Shown here: one piece after another, positions 1-11,019 of the stretch
How the letters are laid out: each line of letters begins with the position of its first letter
Position numbering within the stretch: the first letter of the stretch is position 1
Source of the DNA: Oscheius onirici
Taxonomy: Eukaryota > Nematoda > Chromadorea > Rhabditida > Rhabditidae
Assembly (NCBI GenBank): GCA_932521025.1
Contig: OW051468.1
Span: forward strand, 7,502,064-7,566,063
Direction of reading: 5' to 3'
Length of the DNA stretch: 64,000 nucleotides
Notes under the pieces: model-generated
Told to the model about the DNA's origin: nothing
The model's database searches: none
The model's input: only the letters and a program-made list of their open reading frames with translations
Translations under genes and position numbers: made by a program

Positions 1-449
1 TACTTGAAGAATAGTTGAGTTCAGGAAAAGAAAAACCAGAAGTTTTCATCAACTCTAACAATAAGCCAAGAGTTCAGCTATGCAAGTGATTTTGATGTGC
101 ATTGTTTAGAGTTGGAGCACTACTTTGAAGATACTGGTTCCGAAAGAAGAGGACCATACCGTAACCCGCTTTTAATCGTTTCAAGACCCATTTTCTCAAA
201 TCTGACCAACAAACTCAAGCAACAATACGCAGCTAAATTTCAATTTTTCTAATGTATCATCCGCTCAATAAAAAGAGGTTTATCGTAACCTGTTTAGCTC
301 GTGCCGAGACTATCTTACTGAATACAAAATTCCTCTGCTTATTGTGCAGACCATTACTGCGTATCCAATGGTTGTCAAATCTGAGCAAATGGGTCAAATA
401 AAACGGTTATGTTACATATTGTCCTCTTCCTTCCAAACCGACTATCCAA
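1..449. other. Gene-free left edge
   Basis: I see no convincing exon here. Around 157 and 282 are two degenerate copies of the TTACCGTAACCCG word that also forms the arms of the foldback element at 21346-21462, so this stretch probably holds decayed repeat sequence. A gene continuing from beyond the left edge cannot be excluded. Confidence 0.5.
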
Positions 450-2064
450 TTACCGTAGTTTGTTGAGATCAAGTGCATTGAAGGCAATGTTTCGAAGAGA
501 TGCCGGTTGTACTCTTCTGTGCTCTACAAACGGATCGAGGTATTGATCTTCCGCACACGAGCCTCCCATCACATAAATGACTCCGTCATTGTAGGCTCCC
601 GAATGCCAGAATCTGTGGAATCAGTACTACTGTGTCTCGTCAGTGAACTACCGTGGATTGGCAGCTTTCTCCAGTCTTGACCAGCGTTTTTTGATCAAGT
701 CCCCAACCAGAATTTCGTCAGTTAGTGTTTCCCAGTCTCCAGTCAAATGTCCGCCCCATACATAGAGTCTTGTGTTGTCTCTAAAAATTCTGACTGTTTC
801 AAAATAAACCTGGTCACTCTGTCACGGATATGCTGCACCACGATCTTCCTATTAGATCGCCAGTATTTTCCATATCCCATCGATTCCAGACGAGAGAGTT
901 CATATCCAAAGAGTAGAGGTCATTTAGACGGGTTTCTTTCTGTCGTCCACCAAAGAGAAACAACTGGAAAAAGAACTAAATCTCTGATGTCTGTGGTTTA
1001 CTTTGTGCGTGCTTGTCCTCACTACAAAAATTTTGGTACGAGCTTTGAAATAAACAACCCGGGTTCGGTTCCTCTCTTTGCCAAATTTGTTTTGAGTAGG
1101 AAATGACGATAAAATACTTGATTTTTTTTCCTACTTTTAGAGATCGAAACAATCTTTTGAAACTGGTAAGAGATTCAAGAGCCAAACCAACAATATTCTT
1201 GTTCTGAAATGAGGCTGCTGCTGCACGAGCTGTGGGTCCAATTCGGGACGTTTTCACATATAACCAAGAACGTCTAAAACTTGGTTTTTCGATTCTTTTC
1301 GGAAAAACTTACGTTTTAATGTCAAAGGACAGAAGCTGATTGTTCCAGACCTTCTCATCCGAGTCATCAGCACTTAGGAATTCACCCTCATGGATTTCAT
1401 CTCGTTCCTTCAATCCTGGTCCGTAACCACCAAACACATAAAATCTAGGCATCGCCTTGTTACCGTAGGAATATCGTCATACAAGTTTTTATGCTCCCAG
1501 GAGCAGCACTTGTCTCGAGGCGAAGGTCTGTTTTGTCCTTTCTCGTAGCGAACCTCGTTCCAAACTAGCGAGGAAAGATTCAAAAGAAAAACTTGATTAC
1601 TCCAGACATTATCAGTCGGGATCAATAGCCTGTCTTCTTGACGATATCGCACTGAAAAGAATGCTTCTTTGTTCGAGGAAAAAACTCACTTGAATGGCCA
1701 CCGAAGACGACCATGTGTCCTCTAACTATGGCTATTGCTGCACCCGTTGTGGGATATGGTGTTTCTCCCGACTCACAAGAGAATTGTAGCCTAATCAGTG
1801 CTGATTTGGGTCTAACAAAACCTACCACAGTGGCATATTTGCATCAATCAGATTTGTACAGAGGAGACTTATTGATAGCCAATCGTGATTGGCACTTTTG
1901 CCACACCCTGTCGTAATATTGGGCTCGTTTCCCTAGAAGAACCAACCTGCCCAAGTAATCAGTGTTCCCTCATATTGAGTGAAAGATTGGCCGTAAACGG
2001 GAGAATCGTCATAGACGACATTGACTTTATTGTCTGGCGTTATTGGATAAACTATTCTGTTCAT
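450..2064 (-). CDS. Kelch-repeat protein, KLHDC2-like
   Basis: Multi-exon gene starting with MNRIVYPITPDN at 2064 and stopping at 450-452 (ends NALDLNKLR). Kelch blades are visible throughout: VVFGGH, KLYVFGGYGPGL, RLYVWGGHLTGDWETL and FWHSGAYNDGVIYVMGGS. The last three resemble the second half of human KLHDC2, a cullin-2 substrate receptor that reads C-terminal degrons, so that role is inferred. Several introns are extremely short; the one with donor after MPLW is about 35 nt and the one between CSISVTE and DNTRLYVWGG about 37 nt. The start codon lies just after a TTTTTAG acceptor. It begins about 195 nt downstream of BAG1 on the same strand, which suggests an operon. Assignment to a beta-propeller kelch protein is firm; the exact KLHDC subtype is less sure. 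Confidence 0.8.
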
Positions 2065-2258
2065 TTCAAACTAAAAATTTGGCATTTTTTGCTTGAAACT
2101 TGGATAATTTGAATGCCTTCGAGTTATTGTCTCTGTATGCATTCAATCGAGCACGAATACCTAGTCGAATCGTAAGAACGTAAAAATTTATTTACCTCTT
2201 CGAAACATCGAGATCAGAGGACTATATACCGGGAATGTGGTCTAATTTGAAGCAGTTT

Positions 2259-3003
2259 CTAAAGGATTTCGCCGGATAGTCGTTTTTCGATTTCTTCTAG
2301 GCGACGAGTATTGGCGTCACTCTGGTTGAGCAAGTCTTGAATGCCGTCAACTAGCGCCTTCCGTTTTTCGCGATTACGAAGAACCTGAAAACAAGACTGT
2401 TTCTACATCGGAAAAGCTGAAAACCTGTTCAGCAGGAGTCTCCTCCGAATTGATAGCTAGTCCATCGATGGATTCTAGATGCCTCAAGGCAGTCTCGGCG
2501 AACACTTTCAACCGTTTGTCCATTTTCTTGATCATTTCGTTTGTTTTATCTTCTGCAAAACGGTACAAATTAGAAGAGAACATTTTTTGGACTTACTGCC
2601 TAGAAAATTTTTCTCCAATTCCGCGATATCAGCCGAAATTTCGTCATAGTTTTTCTGTAGTTTCTGCAGAAATTCCTTCTCATATTTGATGAGAGCAGCA
2701 AAGCCGGGATCGTCCTGAATAAGAAAAATTAGAAAAAGAATTTAACAAATCCACCTTTAGTGCCGCCATAGTCTTTCCCATGACAAGGAGCTTGTCATTT
2801 TCCTGGAACGGGATCTTCTCCAACAGGCTAGCATCCGGTCCAGCCAATGTTTTTCCTCTATGAATAATCTTCAAACGTTCTGGATCCAAATTTCCTCGTT
2901 CACAAATGGCGATTTTCAAGTCGCCCAGTGTTGTGATAGCAGCTTCGCCCTCGATGATGTTCAGCTCGATTGTTTTCGAGCCTGCTGCTGCGAATACCTT
3001 CAT
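2259..3003 (-). CDS. BAG1: BAG1 co-chaperone (ubiquitin-like + BAG domains)
   Basis: Four exons. Exon 1 encodes an N-terminal ubiquitin-like domain (starts MKVFAAAGSKTIEL, contains LKIIHRGKTL and ends near NDKLLVMGKTM). The following exons form the helical BAG domain (DDPGFAALIKYEKEFLQKL, RLKVFAETALRHLESIDGLA, VLRNREKRKALVDGIQDLL), ending RRLEEIEKRLSGEIL. BAG proteins act as nucleotide-exchange factors for Hsp70, and the ubiquitin-like part links to the proteasome. All splice junctions keep frame. An acceptor (TTTACAG) lies one base before the start codon, as expected for trans-splicing. The kelch gene follows about 195 nt downstream on the same strand. Confidence 0.92.
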
Positions 3004-3216
3004 TCTGTAAAAAAAACCAATTTAGTCGTAGGGAAAAGAAAAAAGAAGAGGAAATAAAAGACAGCAAAGGGAGTCTGAAAAACAAACGAAGCTGAAAACA
3101 TTTTAAATTCTGGCGCCCTTTTTTATAAGAAACTACCGTACCTCCTTTGATTTGACACACCCAGAAGTACAAGTATAACACTTTTGAGATTGAAGACAGC
3201 AATTTTCATCTTTGGG

Positions 3217-3268
3217 ATGTTCTGCAAAGTTGTAGCCCATGATGCCTTTTACAACTTGCCAGAACATC
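3217..3268. repeat. Short hairpin repeat, copy 1
   Basis: Inverted repeat ATGTTCTGCAAAGTTGTA ... TACAACTTGCCAGAACAT with a short loop. Near-identical hairpins occur at 16795-16853 and 36121-36172, so this is a dispersed foldback family. This copy lies upstream of BAG1. Confidence 0.7.
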
Positions 3269-3661
3269 GTAAAGCTAAAAGGTCCTGTCTTCAGTCTAAA
3301 AAAAAGTCGAACTAACAAACTTATTCAGAGGCAGTGTCTCTAATAAAAGATTCGACTTTTCTGTTCATGTATACTTTTCTGGCAGAGAAAATGACACAAA
3401 ACAGACGTAAACCGAGCCGACAAAACCCGGTGGGAGAGGGAAAAGAAACAGTTTGGCTCATTGAGTCAGGGAAAATAAAGGGATACTTCCGATTCTGTTG
3501 GAATCAGACCGGAGACTGAGCCGATTATTACTCGGGAGGAACGTCGCGTTGGTCTGAAAATGCTGCGTGTAGTCGAAACCCCATCCAGAACCATCACGAT
3601 GCGTTGAGAAATCTCTCTCGTCCTCTTTTGAAATATCACGTTTTTGAATTTTTATTTTCAG

Positions 3662-4621
3662 ATGGACAGTAAAGCGGCTGAAGCTAATCAACCAGCACCT
3701 CCATACGAGGAAACCGCTTCTCCGTCAGTCATGGCCTTTCCTCAAACTCATGCCAACATTAACTCGATGGAACAGGTAAGTCAAAGAGGTTTATTCCTTC
3801 AATATATCTTCTATAGGGTATCAGACCATCTCCTATGTTCATCAGTGCCAGAACGTGTGTCTACGGACCAGTTCCTGTTGAACTCGACTGTCCTCATTGT
3901 CAGGTAATTCAGTTTAAGTTTTTAAACTGTAAGTTATCGACTCAAGAACTACCAGTTAGTTACGTCTCTTCTATTCAATATGCCTTCCCTCACTGTTTCA
4001 AGGTTCAAGGGCCAACGTTTCAGGCAGACGCCTCTAACAAGTTGCATGGCTACTCTTTACATACAATTTGCTAGAGACGTGGGCAACATTTTTTTCCCTA
4101 GGTTTGAGTTATGGCCACCTAAACTTCTGGATGTTTGTTGTCTTTAACAAGTCTTAAGAGGACAAGAAAAGAGATAAAGCGTAGCGAGTTACAGCGCAAG
4201 TTGTTTTGAAGGTGTGATTTGGCGACTGGTTTAAAAAAAGAATCCAGTACTTTGTCAAGGTTCCTTTGAATAATTGCTCTAGCGAACAGACAGAAATAGT
4301 CTTATCCGTCTTGACCAAATGTTTCTAAACTCATCCGAAATATAACGAACTTCGTCTCCTTTCAAACTATTCAGACAGTTCAAAGAGAAAAAAATACTCT
4401 CGAATGACCAATCCTTTCAGGCACACATTGTAACTCATATCGATCGAATTGCCGGTGTCCTGCCCTGGCTTGTCTTCGGTCTCTGCGTCATTCTCGGTTT
4501 CTTCCTCTGCATGATCCCCTGGTGCTTCTGCTGTGTTCCGTTCTTCACCGACCAATGTCTGGACGTCCTTCATTCGTGTCCAGCCTGCAAGAGACATCTC
4601 GGCCGATACTCCCGAATGTGA
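3662..4621 (+). CDS. LITAF-domain protein, paralogue A
   Basis: Three exons (3662-3775, 3817-3903, 4421-4621) encode 133 aa. The N-terminus is Pro/Ser rich (QPAPPYEETASPS). The LITAF zinc ribbon is split: CPHC at the end of exon 2, and CPAC near the C-terminus. Between them lies the hydrophobic, cysteine-rich membrane-embedded helix with its typical PFF exit. LITAF/SIMPLE-like proteins sit on the cytosolic face of late endosomes and lysosomes and affect cargo sorting. The ATG follows TTTCAG directly. A polyadenylation signal AATAAA lies at 4761-4766. A second LITAF gene faces it tail to tail. Confidence 0.92.
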
Positions 4622-4760
4622 TTTATACTGTACATATAGGCGTTGTTAGTCATATGAGTTGACTGAATTTAAGACCGCATAATCCTTGCCTTGAATCTCG
4701 GGATACACACATGCATAATTACAAAAGAAATTTCATTTTCCCGAGGTTTGATTTCAATAT

Positions 4761-4766
4761 AATAAA
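4761..4766 (+). terminator. Polyadenylation signal for LITAF paralogue A
   Basis: AATAAA, 140 nt after the stop codon at 4621, in the short gap between the two convergent LITAF genes. Confidence 0.5.
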
Positions 4767-4807
4767 TCGTTTATCTAGACAGTGGATGAAGTGATATCGC
4801 TGCTAAT

Positions 4808-5981
4808 TTAAGTACTTTTGCCGACCCTGAAAGAAATTTTGATAGAAAGACTTCAATTCGAGAGTACCTTCGATATGTGCCAATCCAAGCTTTACAGGTA
4901 GCGCAATGGTGGTCGACGTCTTTGAAAGTGTCTACACAGAACGGAACCTGAACTGAACTTGGAAGAGAAAAAGAGTCCGAGTTACCCAGAGGAAGAAAAG
5001 AGGCAAGATGGTGACGCCACAGATGAGAATTACAAGAAATGCCAGCCATGTGAACATGCCGTTCACGAACCGGAGCTCCGTTTCTCCATGAGCCTGAAAA
5101 ACATATGGTGCTACCTAGATATATTGTAACAAGAAAAGAGATTGGGTTTAAATTGCAACTGTCTGTCATTAACTGAGTATCCAACACTATGTTAACCAGT
5201 CTCGCAACGAATGTTTAAAGGCATGTCTCGGCTCTTACCAGTCCCATAAAAAGAGGACAACTTCACAGTTTAATTTTGGATTCAAACCTTATAACCGACA
5301 GTTTGATGTTCAGAAAAGATTTTGATCTGGTCGAAACCTAAGAGTTTATAAAACACGGTAACCAGTAAAAATCACGTTTTAAACCCCCAAATGTGGCTGC
5401 GAAGTGGCTCAGTTTTTTAGGCGATGGGTAAGAGGAACAAGAGCCTCATAATCTGTCAGTAGAGGCTGAACGGGACTACAGCGTATTTCCAATCATGTAC
5501 TCTCTGTCGATAGAACGCTCGGAAAACTCTCATAGATTTGTGATACGTAGTAGAGCTGGCAGAGATCTTAATCTCACGTCGGAAGCCACTTGAAAGAGGC
5601 AAACAGGGAAAGGACAAGAGACTTTGCGTCATTGATCTGACCGATGTACGGTGTGCTTTTTCTCCTAATGGACCTGATGGTCATTTTGTTCTCATGGATG
5701 TTCCGCGTGTCTTCTCGAGTTTCAGGGGGGCAAATCGGAAACGCTACACCGCTTGGCGGGTAAACGAAAATGAAAGAAAAAAGGTCTCTCTTTAAATGGA
5801 ACTCACTCTGCATCGGGGACAATCAAGAAGCTGCGGTCGATCGGATAGATATTTCTTCGCATTGACCATCATAGATGGCGTATGAGATGCCGACCTGTGC
5901 ATATTCTGTAATACGACGCAATAGTATGAGATGAAACTACCTATGAATGGGAATGGGGACACTCTTGCTCGGCATCGACAT
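4808..5981 (-). CDS. LITAF-domain protein, paralogue B
   Basis: Starts MSMPSKSVPIPIH at 5981 and ends GTYRRVGKST at 4808. The zinc-ribbon halves are CPRC (end of the second exon, near 5820) and CATC (near 4900). Between them are a hydrophobic segment (FLVILICGVTILPLFFLW) and VPFCVDTFKDVDHHC, which matches the LITAF consensus closely. The exon break right after CPRC matches paralogue A (after CPHC), so the two share an ancestral intron position. The intron between about 5097 and 5814 is unusually long for this locus and I see no gene in it. Other introns are about 38 nt. Endolysosomal membrane role is inferred from the family. Confidence 0.88.
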
Positions 5982-7145
5982 TGTGTGTGGCTAAATCTAC
6001 ACTGAAAATTACAGGAGAGGAGGAAAATGAGGAGGAGTCTGGGAAGACCGAGAGAGGAGGAGTGTTTGCGAGACCCTCTCCACCGCCCTGCAACAAGCAC
6101 CTCCTCTTAGCTACCGCTCGTTCATCGTCTGGCATAACGTGGTGGCGGAAAAGGGCATGATTACTATCAGTTTTGATGAGATGTTATCCAAAGAGAGGAT
6201 TCTCCCAAATGAAAAATAGGTCTTCTCTATGATTTGTCTCATAGACGGAAACTCATTGACGTATTCTTGGTTTATTAATTAGATGGGCAAACATTCTTGA
6301 TCTGGTTTTGATCTGCTTCTGCGAGTTGGGCCCCCGAGTTGTTGCGTTGGAGAGTGCAAATAACCCAACTCGAGTAGCATACTTCGCGCAACGAAGAATT
6401 GAAGGGCCAAGACACTTGGTTAGAATCTTCGGCATGTTTCGGTGTCAAAGAGACGAGGGAAAAGTGTTCAGTGAAAGAAACTGGACTATTAGGGAAGGCA
6501 TATTGAATAGATGTTTATTTGATCACTGAACTGGTTGGGTTGGTTCTGTAGAGAGTTTCCTAAATGTTTCTTACACTGTCAGAGTACGAGATTTTCCCAT
6601 TGAAACTTGTGGTTTTTTTTTCAAACAAAATGAAGTAGATCTGCAGAAGTAGAAAACAATTGCCAAAGACGAGATCCAGTATTTTTATGTTGATGAGCTC
6701 GGCTACCTGCCTATTCAGAAGTTCTCAGCTGATAAACTGCTATTAGACGAATGTCAGCAAATCTGCATTCATCTTCTCTACTTTCTGACGATTTTTCCTA
6801 AAATTTAAAAACGCGCCAATTCTTCACCATCTTCTTTTTTGTTCGTTCCTTGTACAAAGTTACTATGTAGTTCTTGTCGTATTTCGTTCTAACGGGCTAA
6901 ACACAGGAAATGTAGCCCTTTCCTGTCAAAAAACCACTTCTAGTCCGTTTCTCAGAAAATTATAGCAAATACACTTCAAAACTGAGTTTCTTTGCCGCTG
7001 CCGCAGGGAAATCAGCTTCCTTGTGAGACCTGCGACTAAAACCTCCCAGTCTCCGGTTGATTCACCGCAATTCAAACAAACCAGTCTTTTTACATTCTTT
7101 TTGTTTTTGTTTGCCTTGTTTCAATCAACAACTGGTGTTTTTCAG
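5982..7145. other. Intergenic region before Arp3
   Basis: No animal gene recognised. One short frame (6653-6811) resembles part of a bacterial IS21 helper ATPase and is described separately. The last 100 bases before Arp3 are pyrimidine rich and end in TTTTTCAG next to the Arp3 ATG. Confidence 0.5.
6653..6811 (+). pseudogene. Possible IstB-like ATPase relic
   Basis: A frame of about 53 codons with no start context. It contains YVDELGYLPIQKFSADKLL, which resembles the Walker B region of IS21 family IstB/DnaC-like ATPases (IDELGYLP followed by a small residue-A-x-LL). Nothing upstream resembling Walker A is in frame, and a stop lies immediately before it. It is too short to prove homology; chance resemblance is possible. 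Confidence 0.25.
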
Positions 7146-8752
7146 ATGGCGGGAAGATTGCCTGCCTGTGTTATCGACAACGGCACGGGCTACACGAAGC
7201 TTGGATATGCCGGGAATAACGAGCCACAATTCATCATTCCTTCAGGTAAATTTTCTCGTTTCTTTCCAAATTTCATTTCGCGAATTTCAGCAATCGCTGT
7301 AAAAGAGAAAACTGGAGCAAATGCTGCCGCCCTGAGATGGAATTCTACGGTCGGGGGAGGACGTATCGACGATCTTGATTTCTTCATCGGAGACGAAGCT
7401 CTTTCCCCATCTGCAGCGAACTATTCGGTCAAGGTAACTTATTTTATCGTATTTTTATCGAACAATCCACTTTTAGTATCCTATTCGTCACGGCATCGTC
7501 GAAGACTGGGATTTAATGGAGCGCTTCTGGGAACAATGCATTTTTAAATATCTACGAGCGGAGCCGGAGGACCACTACTTTTTACTGGTTTGTATTCCTT
7601 GTATTTCTTGTGAATTTCGTCTTATTCAGACTGAGCCTCCGCTTAATACTCCCGAAAATCGCGAGTACACGGCCGAAATTATGTTCGAATCGTTCAATGT
7701 GCCCGGACTCTACATAGCCGTTCAAGCCGTTCTGGCTTTGGCAGCCAGCTGGCAGTCTCGAAGCGCCGAAGAACGGTCTCTCACTGGCTTGGTAAGTACT
7801 TCTTCTTCCTTTCTACAAATCCGTCCTCTAAGCCTATAATTTGCCTGCCGCGAACCAAATTTCTCCTTTCAGGTCGTCGATTCTGGTGATGGTGTTACGC
7901 ATTGTATCCCCGTTGCCGAAGGATACGTCATCGGCTCATGTATCAAGCACATTCCCATCGCCGGTCGTGACATTACCTATTTCATCCAGCAGATCCTCAG
8001 AGACCGCGAGCCGGGAATTCCTTCTGAGCAGTCATATGAGGTTGCGAAGGCCATCAAGGTTCGCTCCTGTTTTTTTTTCTTTTCCAAAAATAGCGTTATT
8101 TAGGAGCGGTACTGCTACGTGTGCCCAGATATTCTGAAAGAGTTTGTCAAATACGATACGGACGGATCTAAATGGATGAAAACTTACAACTCGATCAACA
8201 ATATCACCAAGAAGGAATTCTCTGTCGACGTTGGATACGAGAGATTCCTCGGCCCCGAAATCTTCTTCCATCCCGAGGTTTTCGCCGTAAATTCTGTTTA
8301 AAACTAGTTTTCAGTTTGCCAATCCTGATTTTACCATTCCCATCTCCGAGACGGTCGATGACGTCATTCAACAGAGTCCGATTGATGTCCGTCGCGGTCT
8401 CTACGAGAATATCGTTCTGTCTGGAGGATCCACCATGTTCAAGGACTTTGCGAGAAAGATGCAGCGAGACATCAAGAGAATCACAGACGCCAGAATAGCG
8501 ACTAGTGAACAGCTCAGTGGCGGCCGTTTGAAGGTAATTTCTTTCAGTTTCATGAATCGATAAACGTTACAGGCTAAACCGATTGACGTGCAAGTGATTT
8601 CGCACAAGATGCAGCGATATGCTGTCTGGTTCGGAGGCTCTATGCTTGCCTCGACCAACGAATTCTACAAAGTGTCTCATACGAAGGCCGATTACATGGA
8701 GAAGGGACCGTCCATCTGTCGCCACAATCCCGTCTTCGGCTCCCTCACCTAA
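7146..8752 (+). CDS. ARP3: Actin-related protein 3
   Basis: Eight exons: 7146-7245, 7291-7433, 7477-7587, 7630-7791, 7873-8058, 8104-8277, 8315-8533, 8573-8752. Together they encode 424 aa, against 418 in human ARP3. The N-terminus [20 protein letters not shown] carries the actin-fold phosphate-1 loop, and [10 protein letters not shown] carries the phosphate-2 loop. [15 protein letters not shown] and the end region [14 protein letters not shown] also match. Arp3 is one of the two actin-like subunits of the Arp2/3 complex, which nucleates branched actin and is activated by WAVE, encoded at 40139-43294. The ATG follows TTTTTCAG. Dynactin p25 begins 218 nt downstream on the same strand. Confidence 0.97.
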
Positions 8753-8867
8753 ACTCCACAGGTTACTCTCATTTGTGCGCAGATGCTCATCGCTTGATCA
8801 CTTTAATGTACGTTTACATTCTGATATGACCGCGTGTATAAACGGCTCCTTTTTTTATTTATTTAAT

Positions 8868-8873
8868 AATAAA
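8868..8873 (+). terminator. Polyadenylation signal for Arp3
   Basis: AATAAA about 115 nt after the Arp3 stop and about 100 nt before the next ATG. This is typical spacing for an upstream gene in a nematode operon. Confidence 0.5.
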
Positions 8874-8970
8874 CATCCATATCAATTCGTTCTTGTTTGC
8901 CTATTTGATGTTAATGTTCTTCCTCTTACTTTTTCCTAGTTTTTCCTTTTCATCAGCAAGAGAAGTTTAG

Positions 8971-9914
8971 ATGGATCTCCCTGTCGTCACATATAAGCGA
9001 GAAGAGTACGTAGAGACGGCTTCGGGTAACAAAGTGTTCAAGTCGACAGCCGGACACATCTGTGGAACACAAAACATTGTTCTCACTGGAAAAGTAGCTT
9101 TTTCTGAATTCTATTACAAAAATTAACACCAGGCAATCGTCCAGAACGAAGTGGTTCTTCGCGGAGATCTGGCCTCTATTCGAATTGGAATGTACACGAT
9201 CATCAAAACGGGAACCGTTATTCGTCCAAGTCCTCGAAAGTACAGCAAAGGAGTTGCCCTGTTTCCTGTCCACATTGGGGATCACGTCATGATAGAAGAG
9301 GTAAAGTTTTGGCTATATTTTAACCGTTGTTCACCGCTAAAATCTTGACGTCTTCAAAAATGGACCAGCAATTCGTCTTTCGCCATGAAACTGAATGAAT
9401 CTGACCTTGCCCAGAATTGTGGTGTTGCAATTTTGTTCAAAATACTCTGCAAGAAATGAAGAAACGTTGTTTTCACCTCAAAAGATGGAAAACTATGAAA
9501 TTGCAAATATCTGTCAACGTTATCTTTCCTACCTTTTGAGATTGCTGTTCTCGTGTGAATCCAATAATTTTACATCTATAAACATTCGATATTTGCAGAA
9601 TTGCATAGTTTCCGCCGCTCAAATCTGCTCATTTGTGCATATCGGGTGTGGCTCAATCGTTGGAAACGGAGCAATCATCAAGGAAGGCTGTAGGATCACG
9701 CCGGGATCCGTAGTTGCACCCGAAGACGTATTTGCTCCATATTCCACAATTGCCGGAAACCCAGGTTAATTTTTCACCTAATTCACGAAAAACATCAAAT
9801 TTAGCCAAATGGATCGGACAAGAGCCCGAAACCACGGAACTTTTGATGACGGAGCTGACGAAACAGTACTACGACAATTTTGTTCCAGCTGATTCTTCCC
9901 GTGTCCTCCAATAG
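8971..9914 (+). CDS. DCTN5: Dynactin subunit 5 (p25)
   Basis: Four exons (8971-9093, 9133-9300, 9599-9764, 9805-9914) encode 188 aa; human DCTN5 has 182. It starts MDLPVVTYKREEYVETASGN and shows the left-handed beta-helix hexapeptide pattern (VVLRGDLASIRIG, IKTGTVIRPS, CSFVHIGCGSIVGNGAIIKE). It ends with a short helical tail (QYYDNFVPADSSRVLQ). p25 pairs with p27 at the pointed end of dynactin and helps select endosomal cargo. The ATG follows AAGTTTAG, a good trans-splice acceptor, and the gene lies close behind Arp3. Intron 2 (298 nt) is long for this region and I see no gene in it. Confidence 0.95.
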
Positions 9915-11019
9915 CATAATAGACAAGTTTTTTTCAAACTTTTTGCGGGTTTGTATTTTTTATATAAAGCTTTTTTTCAATGCTTAGCGATTCGTGTGCA
10001 TGAGGGCGAAGCAAATTGTCGTCGAGTTTGCATATTAATTAGACTGCGCGAAGCCTGATGAGACTGATTTATGGGGATGTCGTCTCCATCTGTCCTTCTC
10101 TCTCCAATATTTACTTTTTCTTATCTCTCCTCTCTTGATTAGCATAGGCACATATTCATTCCCCATCTTCATAAATTCCGACCAATTATATGGCGACTCT
10201 TTCACTACAGATTATTTATTCATAATCCGCCTCTCTTTCTGGTTCCGTACCAGCTGTGTGAAATGTCTCGGATTGCATACCTGCCAATTAACCTTTTGCA
10301 AGAGGGAGAGAGTCTTGGGTCCACCTGCTGTTTAATAGCCACCCGAGTGCTTGACGCTCGTTATTGCTCTCAGTCGGCTCGCATTTCCTCGACATACCAG
10401 AGGAATTCTCCGGCCATTATGGCTCTCAAATACCCACAAATAGCTTCTTGACAGGTCGCACACTCACAACCGGTTAAATGTCCATATAACGGATCGGACA
10501 ATCTTGCTGACCAAGGTTACCAGATTTTATTGCTTGAAATCTGGTTTGTTCAGAGAGGTCAATGCTGTAAATTTTGAGTTTCTCTGACTGACCAAGCCAC
10601 GAAACATCCTTGAGCGTCCATATTTTGCTATTTCTTGACATTTGAATATGTTTGTTGGGTTCTGCATTTAAAACCACGCTCAGAACCTAAAGACTAAGAA
10701 AATACGTTGGATTTTCAAAGCACGGACCAAAGCTCTGACAAATTTTCGTCATTTCCCATGTTATAGGGCTTGTTTTGCATGCAGAATTCAAAAATCTACT
10801 CAAAAACTGAAAAAATTATAAAATGGGTCATCAACTCTAGTATTACCAGAAGTTTGCCTTCTTTTTCCAAATCTTTGCTCTCGAACCAGCTGTGCTTATC
10901 TCTTCCGCTCAGACCGTCTGCTATCCTGCTCTCATCAACATAAACACATCGCTGACCCTCCTCTAGCGCATCGTAAACGGACAGAGGGGCGGAGCTACCC
11001 GTCGAAGACAGAAGTAGCC
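9915..11019. other. Intergenic region between DCTN5 and eva-1
   Basis: I find no coding exon or known repeat. The segment contains pyrimidine-rich tracts and ends just before the eva-1 signal peptide exon. Confidence 0.5.

Noticed and set aside
5574..5822. Frame of about 80 codons inside LITAF B with a CPP-like motif
   Set aside because: It lies in the long LITAF B intron; the zinc-ribbon exons join directly in phase without it.
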